Of a stretch of 59,691 nucleotides of DNA, positions 15,026 through 23,481 are shown piece by piece. The position numbers and the translations under genes were made by a program. The notes below the pieces were generated by a model. That model did not search any database, was not told the DNA's origin, and saw only the letters and a list, made by a program, of their open reading frames with translations. The DNA comes from Verrucomicrobiota bacterium. Lineage in GTDB: Bacteria > Verrucomicrobiota > Verrucomicrobiia > Opitutales > Opitutaceae. Position 1 is the first letter of the stretch, and each line of letters opens with the position of its first letter. Location of the stretch: assembly GCA_018239845.1 (NCBI GenBank), contig JAFEGO010000080.1, forward strand, positions 1 to 59,691, read 5' to 3'.

Positions 15026-17023
15026 TCAGGGCAGCGTCAGGGTGCGGAGGCGCCAGCCGGTGGCGAAGTAGAAAGTCTTGCCGTGCCAGGGGCCGGGGAC
15101 GTCCATGTGATCGCCTTCGGGGGCGCGCCAGACGACCTCGAGTTCACAGGTGCCGGGCTTCACCCGGTAGAGCACTTGCTCGGTGATGCCGTACACGGCG
15201 TCGGGGCCGGTGAATAGCGTGAACTGGATCTGCTCGGTCATGCGGCCGAAGGTGGCGGGAATCTCCGTCTCGGCGACGACGGTGCGCTTGACCGGATCGA
15301 CGAGGGCGATGCGCGTGGGGCCGGCTTTCGCGCCGAGCTGCTCGGCCGTGTAGCGCGTGTGGCCGAGGAGGGCGTACACGAGGCCGTGGCCGGAGGGGGC
15401 GAGCGCGACGACGTCGGGGATGTTTTTAATGCCGAAGTCTCCGGTGTAGAGCGCGCGGTCGTGCGCGGCGTCCCAGATGACGAAGCCGCCGTGCTCCGCC
15501 TTGGCGCGGGTGCCGGTGCCGCCCTCGATGGCGATGCCGACCAGGAGCTGCTTTGGCTCGGGCAGCCAGAGCAGCGCGAAGGGTGAGCAGTCCGGCATCA
15601 GGTGGCGAAAGCTGCCGTGCGCGAGGGTCTTTGGATCGAGCCAGGTCAGCGTGCCGCCCCAGGTGCCGTAGTCGGGAAGGTTGCCGACCCACAGCCGCTC
15701 GGGGACGGTTGTGCCGTCGGCTCGGGTGAGCGCGGGCACGGCGGTCATCGCGATGGGCCGGATGCCGACATCGTCGAGCCGGCCGATGTCGCGGGGATTG
15801 GCGTCAGCATCGGTGCCGAAGTGCCAGGGCTTGCGCGGATCGAAGAGCGAGATGTTGGAATGTGGATACGAGCCGAAGGCCATGGTGCCGTCGGAGAAAT
15901 TACCAATGGTGTAGGCCTCGCCGAGCATGAGGCTGCACCGGCCGAGGTTGACCATGCCGGAGCCATCCGGCGCGCAGCGGAAGATGTGCTCGGGGAGGAA
16001 GCTGGAGCCGTAGAGCAGGCCGTCGGAACCGAACTGAAGGACAAACAGGTTCGAGCCGCCGCCCTGCCAGTCGAGATGGAGGAGACGCGGGGTGACATTG
16101 GGGTTGGTGCTGAGCAGGCGCAGCGTGTGGAAGGTGCCTGCGCCCTCGTCGCCATCGTCCCAGACGGCGATGGTGCCATCGGGCAGAGGCAGGGTGTCGC
16201 GGAAAGGGACCGTGATGTTGCCCGCGGCGATGAAGGGCGGGAGCGGCGGCGGCAGGTGGGTGACGGGCTCCAGCTGGTTGCCGCGCACGCGGAAATTGCC
16301 GGCATGCGTCTCGTAGTAGAGCAGACCGTCGAGGCCCTTGTAGAAAAGGAGGTGTTGGGCCTTGTCCTCGGGATTGATGACCGGGCCGACGGTCTGATGC
16401 GCGCCGGTCTTCGGGTCGATGAGGATGAGGTGCGGGTGGACGACCTTGGTGAGGGCGGCGAGCGTGCCGTCGGCGCCGGCGATGGGGTAGAGGTACTTGT
16501 CGGTGTCGTCCATTTTGCCGAAACGCTTGAACTCGCCGGTGGCGGGATCGAAGCGCGTGAGCGCGCAATCAGGATAACCGCCGACCCAAATCATGCCGTC
16601 GGGGGTCTCGGTGATCCCGGTGGGAAACGTCTCACTCGCGCCGTCGATCGCGCCGAGGTCCTCGAGCCCGCGCTCGCGGTGCGCCGGGTCGTAACGCAGG
16701 TGATGGCCGTCGGTGTGCGAGCCGACGTAGAGCACGCCGGTGCGCGGACTGCGGAAGGATCCGGTGGGATACTGCTGGGCGGCGGAAGGGGCGTTGAACT
16801 GGCGGCAGTGGCCGGTGGCGAGATCGATATCGATGACAAAGAGCCCGCCGTTGTTCTGGCCCATCGAGGCGAGGAGCGAAGGCTGGCCGTCAGGACCGCG
16901 CCCGGGATGGAGGCGGACCCAGTTGATGGCTTTGATCGGGATCCCGAGATCGCGGACGACCGGTTGGGGCGCGGCGGGAAGCGCGGATGTAACCATGGCG
17001 AGGAGCAGGAGGAGGCGTTTCAT
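15026..17023 (-). CDS. Secreted beta-propeller protein, paralogue 1
   Basis: Exported protein of 665 aa with a signal peptide (MKRLLLLLAMVTSALPAAP). The whole mature part consists of repeated blade-like segments of the pattern xFDPxTGEFxxFG, GxIWVGGY, GLLYGSSF and GLVYALLG, spaced about 40-60 residues. Such blades resemble virginiamycin-B-lyase/oligogalacturonate-lyase-like and NHL/WD propellers, but no catalytic signature was recognised. It is strongly similar along its full length to the upstream neighbour (shared VRDLGIP, ASMxQNNGGLFV and IDLATGHCRQF). The two genes are only 33 bp apart and likely co-transcribed. They may bind or cleave a polysaccharide outside the inner membrane. The name is structural only. 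Confidence 0.75.
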   Translation of the reverse strand: MKRLLLLLAMVTSALPAAPQPVVRDLGIPIKAINWVRLHPGRGPDGQPSLLASMGQNNGGLFVIDIDLATGHCRQFNAPSAAQQYPTGSFRSPRTGVLYVGSHTDGHHLRYDPAHRERGLEDLGAIDGASETFPTGITETPDGMIWVGGYPDCALTRFDPATGEFKRFGKMDDTDKYLYPIAGADGTLAALTKVVHPHLILIDPKTGAHQTVGPVINPEDKAQHLLFYKGLDGLLYYETHAGNFRVRGNQLEPVTHLPPPLPPFIAAGNITVPFRDTLPLPDGTIAVWDDGDEGAGTFHTLRLLSTNPNVTPRLLHLDWQGGGSNLFVLQFGSDGLLYGSSFLPEHIFRCAPDGSGMVNLGRCSLMLGEAYTIGNFSDGTMAFGSYPHSNISLFDPRKPWHFGTDADANPRDIGRLDDVGIRPIAMTAVPALTRADGTTVPERLWVGNLPDYGTWGGTLTWLDPKTLAHGSFRHLMPDCSPFALLWLPEPKQLLVGIAIEGGTGTRAKAEHGGFVIWDAAHDRALYTGDFGIKNIPDVVALAPSGHGLVYALLGHTRYTAEQLGAKAGPTRIALVDPVKRTVVAETEIPATFGRMTEQIQFTLFTGPDAVYGITEQVLYRVKPGTCELEVVWRAPEGDHMDVPGPWHGKTFYFATGWRLRTLTLP

Positions 17024-17056
17024 TAAAGCGGAAGCGAAGTGAGTTTGGGTATTAAA

Positions 17057-19075
17057 TCAGGGAAGGGTGAGGGCGCGGAGGCGCCAGCCGGTGGCGAAGT
17101 AGAAGGTGTTTCCCACGATGGGGCCGACGACGTCGATCACGTTGGGGGAGGAGGCGGTGAGCCAGACGGTGCCGGGGCGCTTCTTCGGCTGATCGAGCTG
17201 CCAGACGCGCTCGACGTCGCAGGTGCCGGGCTTGATGCGGAAAACGCAATATCCCGTCGCCCCGTACACGGCACCGCCGGGGCCGACGCGCAGCGAAAAG
17301 TAGCCGTGCCAGGAAAGCGGACCGTAGTCGGCGGGCAGCCACGCGCTGGCGACGACGGTGCGTTTCGCCGGGTCGATGAGGGCGAGGCGCGGACCGATCT
17401 CGGGCGCGCCGGCGGAGAGGATGTGATCACCACGGCCGAGGAGAGCATAAACGAGACCGTTACCTGCCGGGGCGAGCGAGGAGACGTCGGCAAGATTGTC
17501 GAGACCGAGGTCGCCGGACCAGATGAGTTTATCCTCGGCCGGGTCCCACAGGGCGAAAGCGCCGTGAAGCACGTCCTTTTTCACCGGCATGCCGGTGCCG
17601 GTCTCGATGCTGAGGCCGAGGAGAATTTGCTTCAGCTCCGGCAGGTAGAGGCCCGAGGCCGGGGAAAGGTCGGGCACGACGACGCGGTGGGATTTTTTCG
17701 CACCGGTCTTCGGGTCATACCAAGCGAGGGTGCCGCCGTAGAGCCCGTAGTCGGGGCTGGAACCCATCCAGAGGCGGCCGTCGGGCGTGGCGAGCAGGAC
17801 GTTGGGGCGGTAGCCGATGCCGTCGAGCCGGCCGAGGTCGCGGGGATTGTCATTGGGACCGGCGCCGAAGTGGAGCGGCTTGGATGGATCGTAAACGGAG
17901 AGCCGCGACTCGGGGTAGGAGCCGAGGTAGAGTTTCCCATCTAGGGTAACGGTCGAGTAGGCCTCGCCGCCTGCGAACGTGTGCTCGCCGAGGTCCTCGA
18001 TGCGGGCGCCGTCGAGCGAGGCGCGGTAGAGGCGGTTGGGCATGTAGCTCGAGCCGTAGAGCTCGCCGCCGGGGCCGACGTCGATGGTGTGGAGATTTGA
18101 GCCGCCGCCGATCCAGTCGAGGTGCAGCCGGCGGCTGGCGACGGAAGGGTCGCGATTGACGAGGAGGACGTTGCGCGGGGTGCCGGTGCCGTTGATGTTA
18201 TCGTCGAGGAAATGGGCGGTCCAGCCGCCGGGCATCTCGGCGGGGGCCTGGTAGGCATGCTTGTAGGTGGCGTGTATGCCGGCGAGCGGCGCGGGCAGCT
18301 CATCGACGGGCGTGAGGTTCATGCCATCGACGCGAAATTTGCCGGCGTGCGAATCGAGGTAGAGGCGACGGTCGGCGCCCTTGAAAAACTTCAGGAACTG
18401 GGCCTTGTCGGCGGCGTCGGTAACGCTGGGACCGACCTCGCGGTGTTCGCCGGTGCGCGGATCAATGACGAGCAGGTGCTGCCGGCCGAACTTCACGATG
18501 GCGGCGAGGGAGCCGTCGTCACCCGCGAGCGGATACAGATAATTGTCGGTGGCGTCGAATTTGCCGAAGTGGGTGAACTGTCCGCTGGCGGGATCGTATT
18601 TGGTGAGACTCGCGCCGGGGTAGGTGCCGATCCAGAGCACACCGTCGGGCCCCTCGTTGATCCCGAGCGGGGCGATGTCGCCCGGGGCCGCGTAGATGCG
18701 GCCGAGGTCCTGCAGGCCGAGCTCGGGATGGTTGGCATCGTAGCGGTGGAGATGTCCGTCCCAACCGGAGACGACGTAGAGGATGCCGGTGAGCAGTGAG
18801 CGGAACGACGCGGCGGAGAACGTGGAGTTGACGCCGTCGTGCACGGGAAACTGCCGGCAGTGCCCCGTGGCGAGATCGATATCGAGGACGAAGAGGCCGC
18901 CGTTGTTCTGGCTCATCGACGCGAGGAGCGAGGCGTGGCCCTCGGCGGTGCGGCCGGGATGCAGGCGGGCCCAGCTCACGCCCTTGACGGGGATGCCGAG
19001 GTCCCGGACCTCCGCGGGGGCGGCGGTGAGCAATGAGGCCAGGGCGGAAACGACGAGGGGGTAGCGCAGTTTCAT
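17057..19075 (-). CDS. Secreted beta-propeller protein, paralogue 2
   Basis: Exported protein of 672 aa, tandem paralogue of the downstream gene. It has a signal peptide (MKLRYPLVVSALASLLTAAP) and a mature start EVRDLGIPVKGVSWARLHPG that aligns with paralogue 1. Blade motifs include ITKYDPASGQFTHFGKF-like, GVLWIGTYPG, GGELYGSSYMPN, GRLWMGSSPDYG and GLVYALLG. The C-terminal TFYFATGWRLRALTLP is nearly identical in both, so the copies arose by whole-gene duplication. The ATG at 19075 was chosen as the start of the signal peptide; the longer in-frame reading to 19237 would overlap the divergent aminotransferase. A 112-bp divergent promoter region separates it from that gene. Confidence 0.76.
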   Translation of the reverse strand: MKLRYPLVVSALASLLTAAPAEVRDLGIPVKGVSWARLHPGRTAEGHASLLASMSQNNGGLFVLDIDLATGHCRQFPVHDGVNSTFSAASFRSLLTGILYVVSGWDGHLHRYDANHPELGLQDLGRIYAAPGDIAPLGINEGPDGVLWIGTYPGASLTKYDPASGQFTHFGKFDATDNYLYPLAGDDGSLAAIVKFGRQHLLVIDPRTGEHREVGPSVTDAADKAQFLKFFKGADRRLYLDSHAGKFRVDGMNLTPVDELPAPLAGIHATYKHAYQAPAEMPGGWTAHFLDDNINGTGTPRNVLLVNRDPSVASRRLHLDWIGGGSNLHTIDVGPGGELYGSSYMPNRLYRASLDGARIEDLGEHTFAGGEAYSTVTLDGKLYLGSYPESRLSVYDPSKPLHFGAGPNDNPRDLGRLDGIGYRPNVLLATPDGRLWMGSSPDYGLYGGTLAWYDPKTGAKKSHRVVVPDLSPASGLYLPELKQILLGLSIETGTGMPVKKDVLHGAFALWDPAEDKLIWSGDLGLDNLADVSSLAPAGNGLVYALLGRGDHILSAGAPEIGPRLALIDPAKRTVVASAWLPADYGPLSWHGYFSLRVGPGGAVYGATGYCVFRIKPGTCDVERVWQLDQPKKRPGTVWLTASSPNVIDVVGPIVGNTFYFATGWRLRALTLP

Positions 19076-19187
19076 GCAGGGAAACAACGTCTGCCCGGCG
19101 CGACCCGCAACGGGGAAACCGGCGAAATGCTGTTTATTCAACCTCGCCGCTTGCGAGAGCCCGGGATTTGGCGGAGAAGAAAAAGGT

Positions 19188-20429
19188 ATGCCGCACACCC
19201 TCCGTCCCCGTCCCCAACCCGGCCTTGGCGCCGCCATGATCGGTGCCGAAGAAGAAGCGCTTGTGCTCGACGTGCTGCGCCGTAAGGAGCCGTTTCGCTA
19301 CTACGGGCCGGACTTCAAGCCGACGCCGCCGATGGCCGCGCAGCTGGAGAAGGAGTTCCGCGAGTACATCGGCACAAAATACGCGCTGGGCGTGACGAGT
19401 GGTTCGGCGGCGCTTGAGGTCGCGATGGCCGCGGCGGGCATCGGCCCCGGCCACGAGGTGATCGTCAACGCCTGGAGCTGGATCGCGTGCTTTACCTCGA
19501 TCGTGCGCGTGGGCGCGCGGCCCGTGCTGGCCGAGGTCAACGACACCCTCAATCTCGATCCGAAGGAAATCGCGCGGCTCACGACGCCGAAGACGCGCGC
19601 GGTGCTCGTCATCCACTACCAGGGCGTGGCGGCGGAGCTGGAGGAGATCGTACTCGAGGCGCACAAGCGCGGGCTCTACGTGATCGAAGACTGCGCGCAG
19701 TCGCTCGGCACGCGTTACCGCGGGCGGCAGATCGGCACCTGGGGCGACCTCGCGACCTTCAGTTTTCAATACAACAAGGTGATGACCTCGGGCGAGGGCG
19801 GCATGGTGACGACACGCGACCAGCGGCTCTATGAACGCGCCGTGCGTTACCACGACCTCGGCAACTACCGCCCCTACCATGCGACGATCGCCGCGTCGCA
19901 CGAACCGGCGTTCGCCGGTGGACAGTTCCGCATGTCGGAGCTCACGGCGGCGATGGCCCTTGCGCAGCTGCGCAAGGTGGACCGGCTCTGGACGCACTGC
20001 CGCGCGCTGCAGGCGCGCATCCTCCCGCGCCTCGCGGGCCTCAAGGGCCTGAAGACGCGCCGCGTGCCGGACTCGGCGGGCGACTTTGGCTTCGAAATCT
20101 ACCTGATGTTTGACGACCCGGCGCACGTGGCGTCCTTCCGCGAAAAGCTCGACGCGCGGAACGTCAACTGCGGCCAGCGCACCGGTACGTATCCTCAATA
20201 TAATCGGGACTATGTGAAAAATGGCCTGGCGCATACGCCGTCGGCCTCGCCCTTCCGGGAGTTCAAGGAATGGCCTGCGCCGGGCTACCGCGCGGAGGAT
20301 TTTCCCGCCACGGAGGCGCTGACCAAGCGCTTTGTCGCCCTCGCGATCGGCTGGCTCTACACGGCGGAGGACGCGGACTACATCGCCGACTCCATCGTGG
20401 CGGTGCACGCGGAGGTCATGGGTGGTTGA
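19188..20429 (+). CDS. DegT/DnrJ/EryC1/StrS family PLP aminotransferase
   Basis: PLP-dependent enzyme of 413 aa in the sugar-aminotransferase fold. TSGSAALEVAMAAAGIGPG binds the cofactor phosphate region and EDCAQSLGTRYRG carries the Asp that contacts the pyridine. Lys197 in FSFQYNKVMTSGEGGM is the Schiff-base lysine. These features support a true aminotransferase acting on a keto-sugar or a cyclitol. The ATG at 19188 is preceded by a purine-rich GGAGAAGAAAAAGG, a good ribosome site. A second DegT-family gene lies at 22241-23461. The surrounding genes do not form a complete nucleotide-sugar pathway, so its product is unknown. Confidence 0.88.
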   Translation: MPHTLRPRPQPGLGAAMIGAEEEALVLDVLRRKEPFRYYGPDFKPTPPMAAQLEKEFREYIGTKYALGVTSGSAALEVAMAAAGIGPGHEVIVNAWSWIACFTSIVRVGARPVLAEVNDTLNLDPKEIARLTTPKTRAVLVIHYQGVAAELEEIVLEAHKRGLYVIEDCAQSLGTRYRGRQIGTWGDLATFSFQYNKVMTSGEGGMVTTRDQRLYERAVRYHDLGNYRPYHATIAASHEPAFAGGQFRMSELTAAMALAQLRKVDRLWTHCRALQARILPRLAGLKGLKTRRVPDSAGDFGFEIYLMFDDPAHVASFREKLDARNVNCGQRTGTYPQYNRDYVKNGLAHTPSASPFREFKEWPAPGYRAEDFPATEALTKRFVALAIGWLYTAEDADYIADSIVAVHAEVMGG

Positions 20430-20575
20430 CCGGCACCGGGAGGGCCGAGGTCAGCTTCCGACGGTGGAAGCGAGCCTCCAGATGCATGTATTTGGCTGTT
20501 GGTTGCAACTGATTGCGATATGGCCTGGGGGAATATCCTAGGTTGTATATCGGTATTTATTGGATACGGGTGCGG

Positions 20576-20606
20576 TTGACACAGGGGTGTAATAAGAAAT
20601 TATAGT
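20576..20606 (+). promoter_or_regulatory. Candidate promoter of the PEP-CTERM gene at 20655
   Basis: TTGACA (20576-20581) is followed after 19 nt by TATAGT (20601-20606), or after 17 nt by ATTATA. The region is much more AT-rich than its surroundings. AGGGGTGT (20582-20589) and ACACCCCT (20634-20641) form an 8-bp inverted repeat flanking the start-site region, so the transcript leader could be bound or folded there. Confidence 0.5.
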
Positions 20607-20654
20607 GATCGAAATTTTATATTTAATCCCTGCACACCCCTAATTACTCAACCC

Positions 20655-21566
20655 ATGAAAGCGACCCCCGCGCATCTTGGCTTTGGTTTCGATCAACGGC
20701 GTCTTGGCCGCCGTTTTGCTATTGTCGCCGGCCTGTTGCTGGCCTCTGTCGCCTGCGGTCAGACTTCGCTGTCCTTCGATTTTGAGTCACCGGCGTTTTC
20801 CTCCGGCAGCATCATGGGCCAGAGCGGGTGGTCGGCTGGTGCCGATGGCAACACACTGCTCACCGATCCGAATGACCATGTCACGGTGACGTCGGAGGGC
20901 ATCACGACGGATGCTGCTCATTCCGGCACGCAATCGTGGCGTTATGACCACGGCATATCGGGCGGCTATCAGTTTGGCCCGGGCACGCCTTTTTCCCCGA
21001 ATCTGAGCGCGAACCTCGGCGTGGGCTACCAGTTTTCCGGCACGCTCTATTTCAAGGCGGTGTCGCTGGGTGACGGTTCCTATATCCGGATCGATGGCGG
21101 CACTCCTGCGGGCGACGACCGCGCGGAGATCCTAGCCTATCTCAACAATGATGCGGGCAATCTGAATGTTACCCTGGCCACGGTCAACTCGACCCGGGAC
21201 GATTTCACCGAGGTGACAGTAGGGGGAAATCTGGACGGCGGCTGGCATCGCTTGGATTTCAGTGTGACGCGGGTGGGAACGGATCTGAATACGGTCCGGG
21301 CCATGATCGACGGCTCGGATCTGATGAGCGCCACCGTCGAGGGGGCGCTGGGCTTCTACCGCGGGCCGGAGGGCCTCAACATTCCCTATGAACAGTCTAC
21401 GCGCCTGAAATTTTCGGGTTCCCTCACCGGAGCTGGATTCTACTTCGACGACATCTCCTACGCAATCAGTGCGGCACCCGTGCCGGAACCGTCCGCCTAC
21501 GCGGCGATTTTGGGCGGTATGGCTTTGCTGGGCGTCATCATCCGCCGGCGCAAAGTGGTAGCCTGA
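20655..21566 (+). CDS. PEP-CTERM sorting domain protein
   Basis: Exported surface protein of 303 aa. The signal sequence reads FAIVAGLLLASVACGQ after a basic N-terminus of about 20 residues. The mature protein is a predicted jelly-roll-like domain (DFESPAFSSGS, SWRYDHGISGGYQFG, GGWHRLDFSVTRVG). The tail APVPEPSAYAAILGG, hydrophobic helix and RRRKVVA form a canonical exosortase sorting signal. The fold resembles carbohydrate-binding or LamG-like modules, which is inference only. It has its own candidate promoter and no close downstream partner. Confidence 0.88.
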   Translation: MKATPAHLGFGFDQRRLGRRFAIVAGLLLASVACGQTSLSFDFESPAFSSGSIMGQSGWSAGADGNTLLTDPNDHVTVTSEGITTDAAHSGTQSWRYDHGISGGYQFGPGTPFSPNLSANLGVGYQFSGTLYFKAVSLGDGSYIRIDGGTPAGDDRAEILAYLNNDAGNLNVTLATVNSTRDDFTEVTVGGNLDGGWHRLDFSVTRVGTDLNTVRAMIDGSDLMSATVEGALGFYRGPEGLNIPYEQSTRLKFSGSLTGAGFYFDDISYAISAAPVPEPSAYAAILGGMALLGVIIRRRKVVA

Positions 21567-21637
21567 TCAGGCCGATGGCCGGGAAAGAGTGACGCGTATC
21601 TGGCTATCGGGCTGTGCGCGCAGGAGTTTCTTCACGG

Positions 21638-21790
21638 ATGCAGGCGGCGACAAACCCTGATTCCGGCAACGACGATCCCGTCATTGAGTTCATCGAAGGA
21701 GCGGTCCCAGGTTGTCTCTTCGGAAGCAGCCGGATGGTAATTACCGTGATGACGAATGGGGACGATGTGCTACGCATCGACGTCAATTGA
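21638..21790 (+). CDS. Possible small ORF, 50 aa, unknown
   Basis: An open frame from ATG 21638 to TGA 21790 encodes 50 residues beginning MQAATNPDSGNDDP and ending in a plausible beta-strand pattern (SRMVITVMTNGDDVLRIDVN). An upstream in-frame GTG at 21614 would add 8 residues. It overlaps the convergent TonB-C lipoprotein gene by 8 nt. The reading has balanced composition but no recognised family, no strong ribosome site and could be a gene remnant or chance. Confidence 0.25.
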   Translation: MQAATNPDSGNDDPVIEFIEGAVPGCLFGSSRMVITVMTNGDDVLRIDVN

Positions 21791-22223
21791 TGAAGATCAT
21801 GAAGTCGATGTTCTGGCGGCTGACGACCTTGGAGGGTTTGCCGTCTTCCAGCCACACGGGGTAGGTCCACTGCTTCACGCACTTGAGGGCGCTTTCGTCG
21901 AACTCGGTGTAGCCGCTGGAGGTCTGGATGACCATGTCAACGGGTTTGCCGGTTTCGTCGATGAGGACGTCGATCACCACGCCGCCGCTGATGTCCTGCT
22001 TGCGGAGATTGCGGGGATAGACGGGCTGGGTGGACTTGGCGGCGCGCATGCCGAAGAGCACATGGAGGTGGCCCCATTTCGTGTCTTGGAAGCCGTAGTC
22101 CTCGAGGAATTTCGCGGGCGGGGCCTTGACCGCGGTGGCCGGCGAGGCGGCGGACGGAGCCGACGCGGTGTCGCAGCCGGCGAGCAGGGTGAGGAGCAGG
22201 GCGGAGATGAGCAGGGAACGCAT
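21783..22223 (-). CDS. Lipoprotein with TonB C-terminal-like domain
   Basis: Envelope protein of 146 aa. The N-terminus MRSLLISALLLTLLAGC ends in a lipobox with Cys17, so it is a predicted lipoprotein and not a helix-anchored TonB. A short Ala/Ser/Pro linker leads to a TonB-C-like domain: QPVYPRNLRKQDISGGVVIDVLIDETGKPVDMVI, SGYTEFDESALKCVKQWTYPV (both typical of TonB-C energy transducers). No ExbB/ExbD genes are adjacent. It is the last gene of the minus operon that starts with the amidohydrolase at 25010. Its role may be cell-envelope binding rather than energising a receptor. Confidence 0.72.
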   Translation of the reverse strand: MRSLLISALLLTLLAGCDTASAPSAASPATAVKAPPAKFLEDYGFQDTKWGHLHVLFGMRAAKSTQPVYPRNLRKQDISGGVVIDVLIDETGKPVDMVIQTSSGYTEFDESALKCVKQWTYPVWLEDGKPSKVVSRQNIDFMIFIN

Positions 22224-22240
22224 AACGGAAAAGGGGAGGG

Positions 22241-23461
22241 TTATTTGGTCAGGCGCAAGGCGACGGTGCGGAGGGCCCGGGCGACCTTTTCGATGTAGGT
22301 GTCGGTCATCGCCTCGTTGAGGCGGAGGACGACGCAGTCGCGAAGGATGGCCTCGGAGACGGGGCAGCTCACGGCGCGGTAGTCCATCGTCGTGTAGCCG
22401 GCATCGCGCGCGGGCCAAGCGCCGCCGAAGAAGTTGTGGTTCTTGAAAACCGGATACTGATACACCGGGCGCGGGATGTAGCCGGCGCCGCAGGCGACGC
22501 CCTCGGCTTGGAAGGCCGCGGCGACCTCCGCCTGGCCCACCGTCCAGCGGGCGAGGTCGAGGCGGAGCATATAGAACCAGTAGCTGTGAGCGCCGCCGGG
22601 CGTGACCGCCGGGGTGAAAATACCCGGCGTGCCGGCGAGGAGCGACGTGAGGAGCGTACCCGCGGCGCGGCGGCGGGCGACGATGCCGGGGAGCTTGGTG
22701 AGTTGGGCGGTGGCGATGGCCGAGAGCGGTTCGCTCATGCGGTAGTTGGGCGCGAGGTCCTCGGGGTCGCGGCCGCCGATGACGCGGTTGTAGGACTTGT
22801 CGCCCCAGCGCGCGAGACCCTCGCCGAGGTCGTCGCGATTGGTGCCGACCATGCCGCCATCGCCGCAGCTGACGTGCTTGAAGTCGTTGAACGAGTAGCA
22901 GCCGAAGTCGCCGAAGGTGCCCACCGGGCGATCCTGCCAGAGGGCGCCCCACGCCTGCGCGCAGTCCTCGACGAGGGAGATCTTGTGCTCGCGGGCGATG
23001 GCTGCGAGGGCGGTGAGGTCGCAGGGATTGCCCGCGAGGTGCACGGCGAGGATCGCGCGGGTTTTCGAGGTGATGGCGCGGCGGACGGCGGCGGGGGAGA
23101 GGTTGTAGGTGTCGGGTTCGAGGTCGGCGAAAACGGGCACGCCCTGCTGGTAGAGGATGCCGGTGACCGAGCCCATGTCGGTGATCGGCGGTACGATCAC
23201 CTCGTCGCCGGGACGCAGGCGGAGGGCGGCGATGGCGATGTGGATCGAGGCTGTGCCGGAAGAGCAGGGGAAGACGTGCTTCAGCGGGTAGTGCCGGCGA
23301 AACTCCTCGAGAAGCGCGGCGGTCTGCGGGCCCTTCCAGTAGAACAGCGACGACTGCCCGACCATCGCGGTGAGCCGCGCGAGCTCGGCCTCGCCCCAGC
23401 GGCGCGGGAGCGGGAGCGGTTCGTCAACGATGGGCTTGGGCGCAGGCGTGGGGGCGGACAT
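22241..23461 (-). CDS. DegT/DnrJ/EryC1/StrS family PLP enzyme
   Basis: PLP-fold enzyme of 406 aa. CSSGTASIHIAIAALRLRPG is the phosphate-binding region, EDCAQAWGALW carries the pyridine-contacting Asp and Lys195 in SFNDFKHVSCGDGGM is the expected internal aldimine lysine. The C-terminal part is divergent from sugar transaminases such as ArnB. It is preceded at 20 bp by an amidohydrolase gene and followed at 17 bp by the TonB-C lipoprotein, implying one operon. The ATG at 23461 is used because the upstream reading runs through the amidohydrolase gene. Substrate unknown. Confidence 0.87.
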   Translation of the reverse strand: MSAPTPAPKPIVDEPLPLPRRWGEAELARLTAMVGQSSLFYWKGPQTAALLEEFRRHYPLKHVFPCSSGTASIHIAIAALRLRPGDEVIVPPITDMGSVTGILYQQGVPVFADLEPDTYNLSPAAVRRAITSKTRAILAVHLAGNPCDLTALAAIAREHKISLVEDCAQAWGALWQDRPVGTFGDFGCYSFNDFKHVSCGDGGMVGTNRDDLGEGLARWGDKSYNRVIGGRDPEDLAPNYRMSEPLSAIATAQLTKLPGIVARRRAAGTLLTSLLAGTPGIFTPAVTPGGAHSYWFYMLRLDLARWTVGQAEVAAAFQAEGVACGAGYIPRPVYQYPVFKNHNFFGGAWPARDAGYTTMDYRAVSCPVSEAILRDCVVLRLNEAMTDTYIEKVARALRTVALRLTK

Positions 23462-23481
23462 GCGAAGGGAAGCGACGTTTA

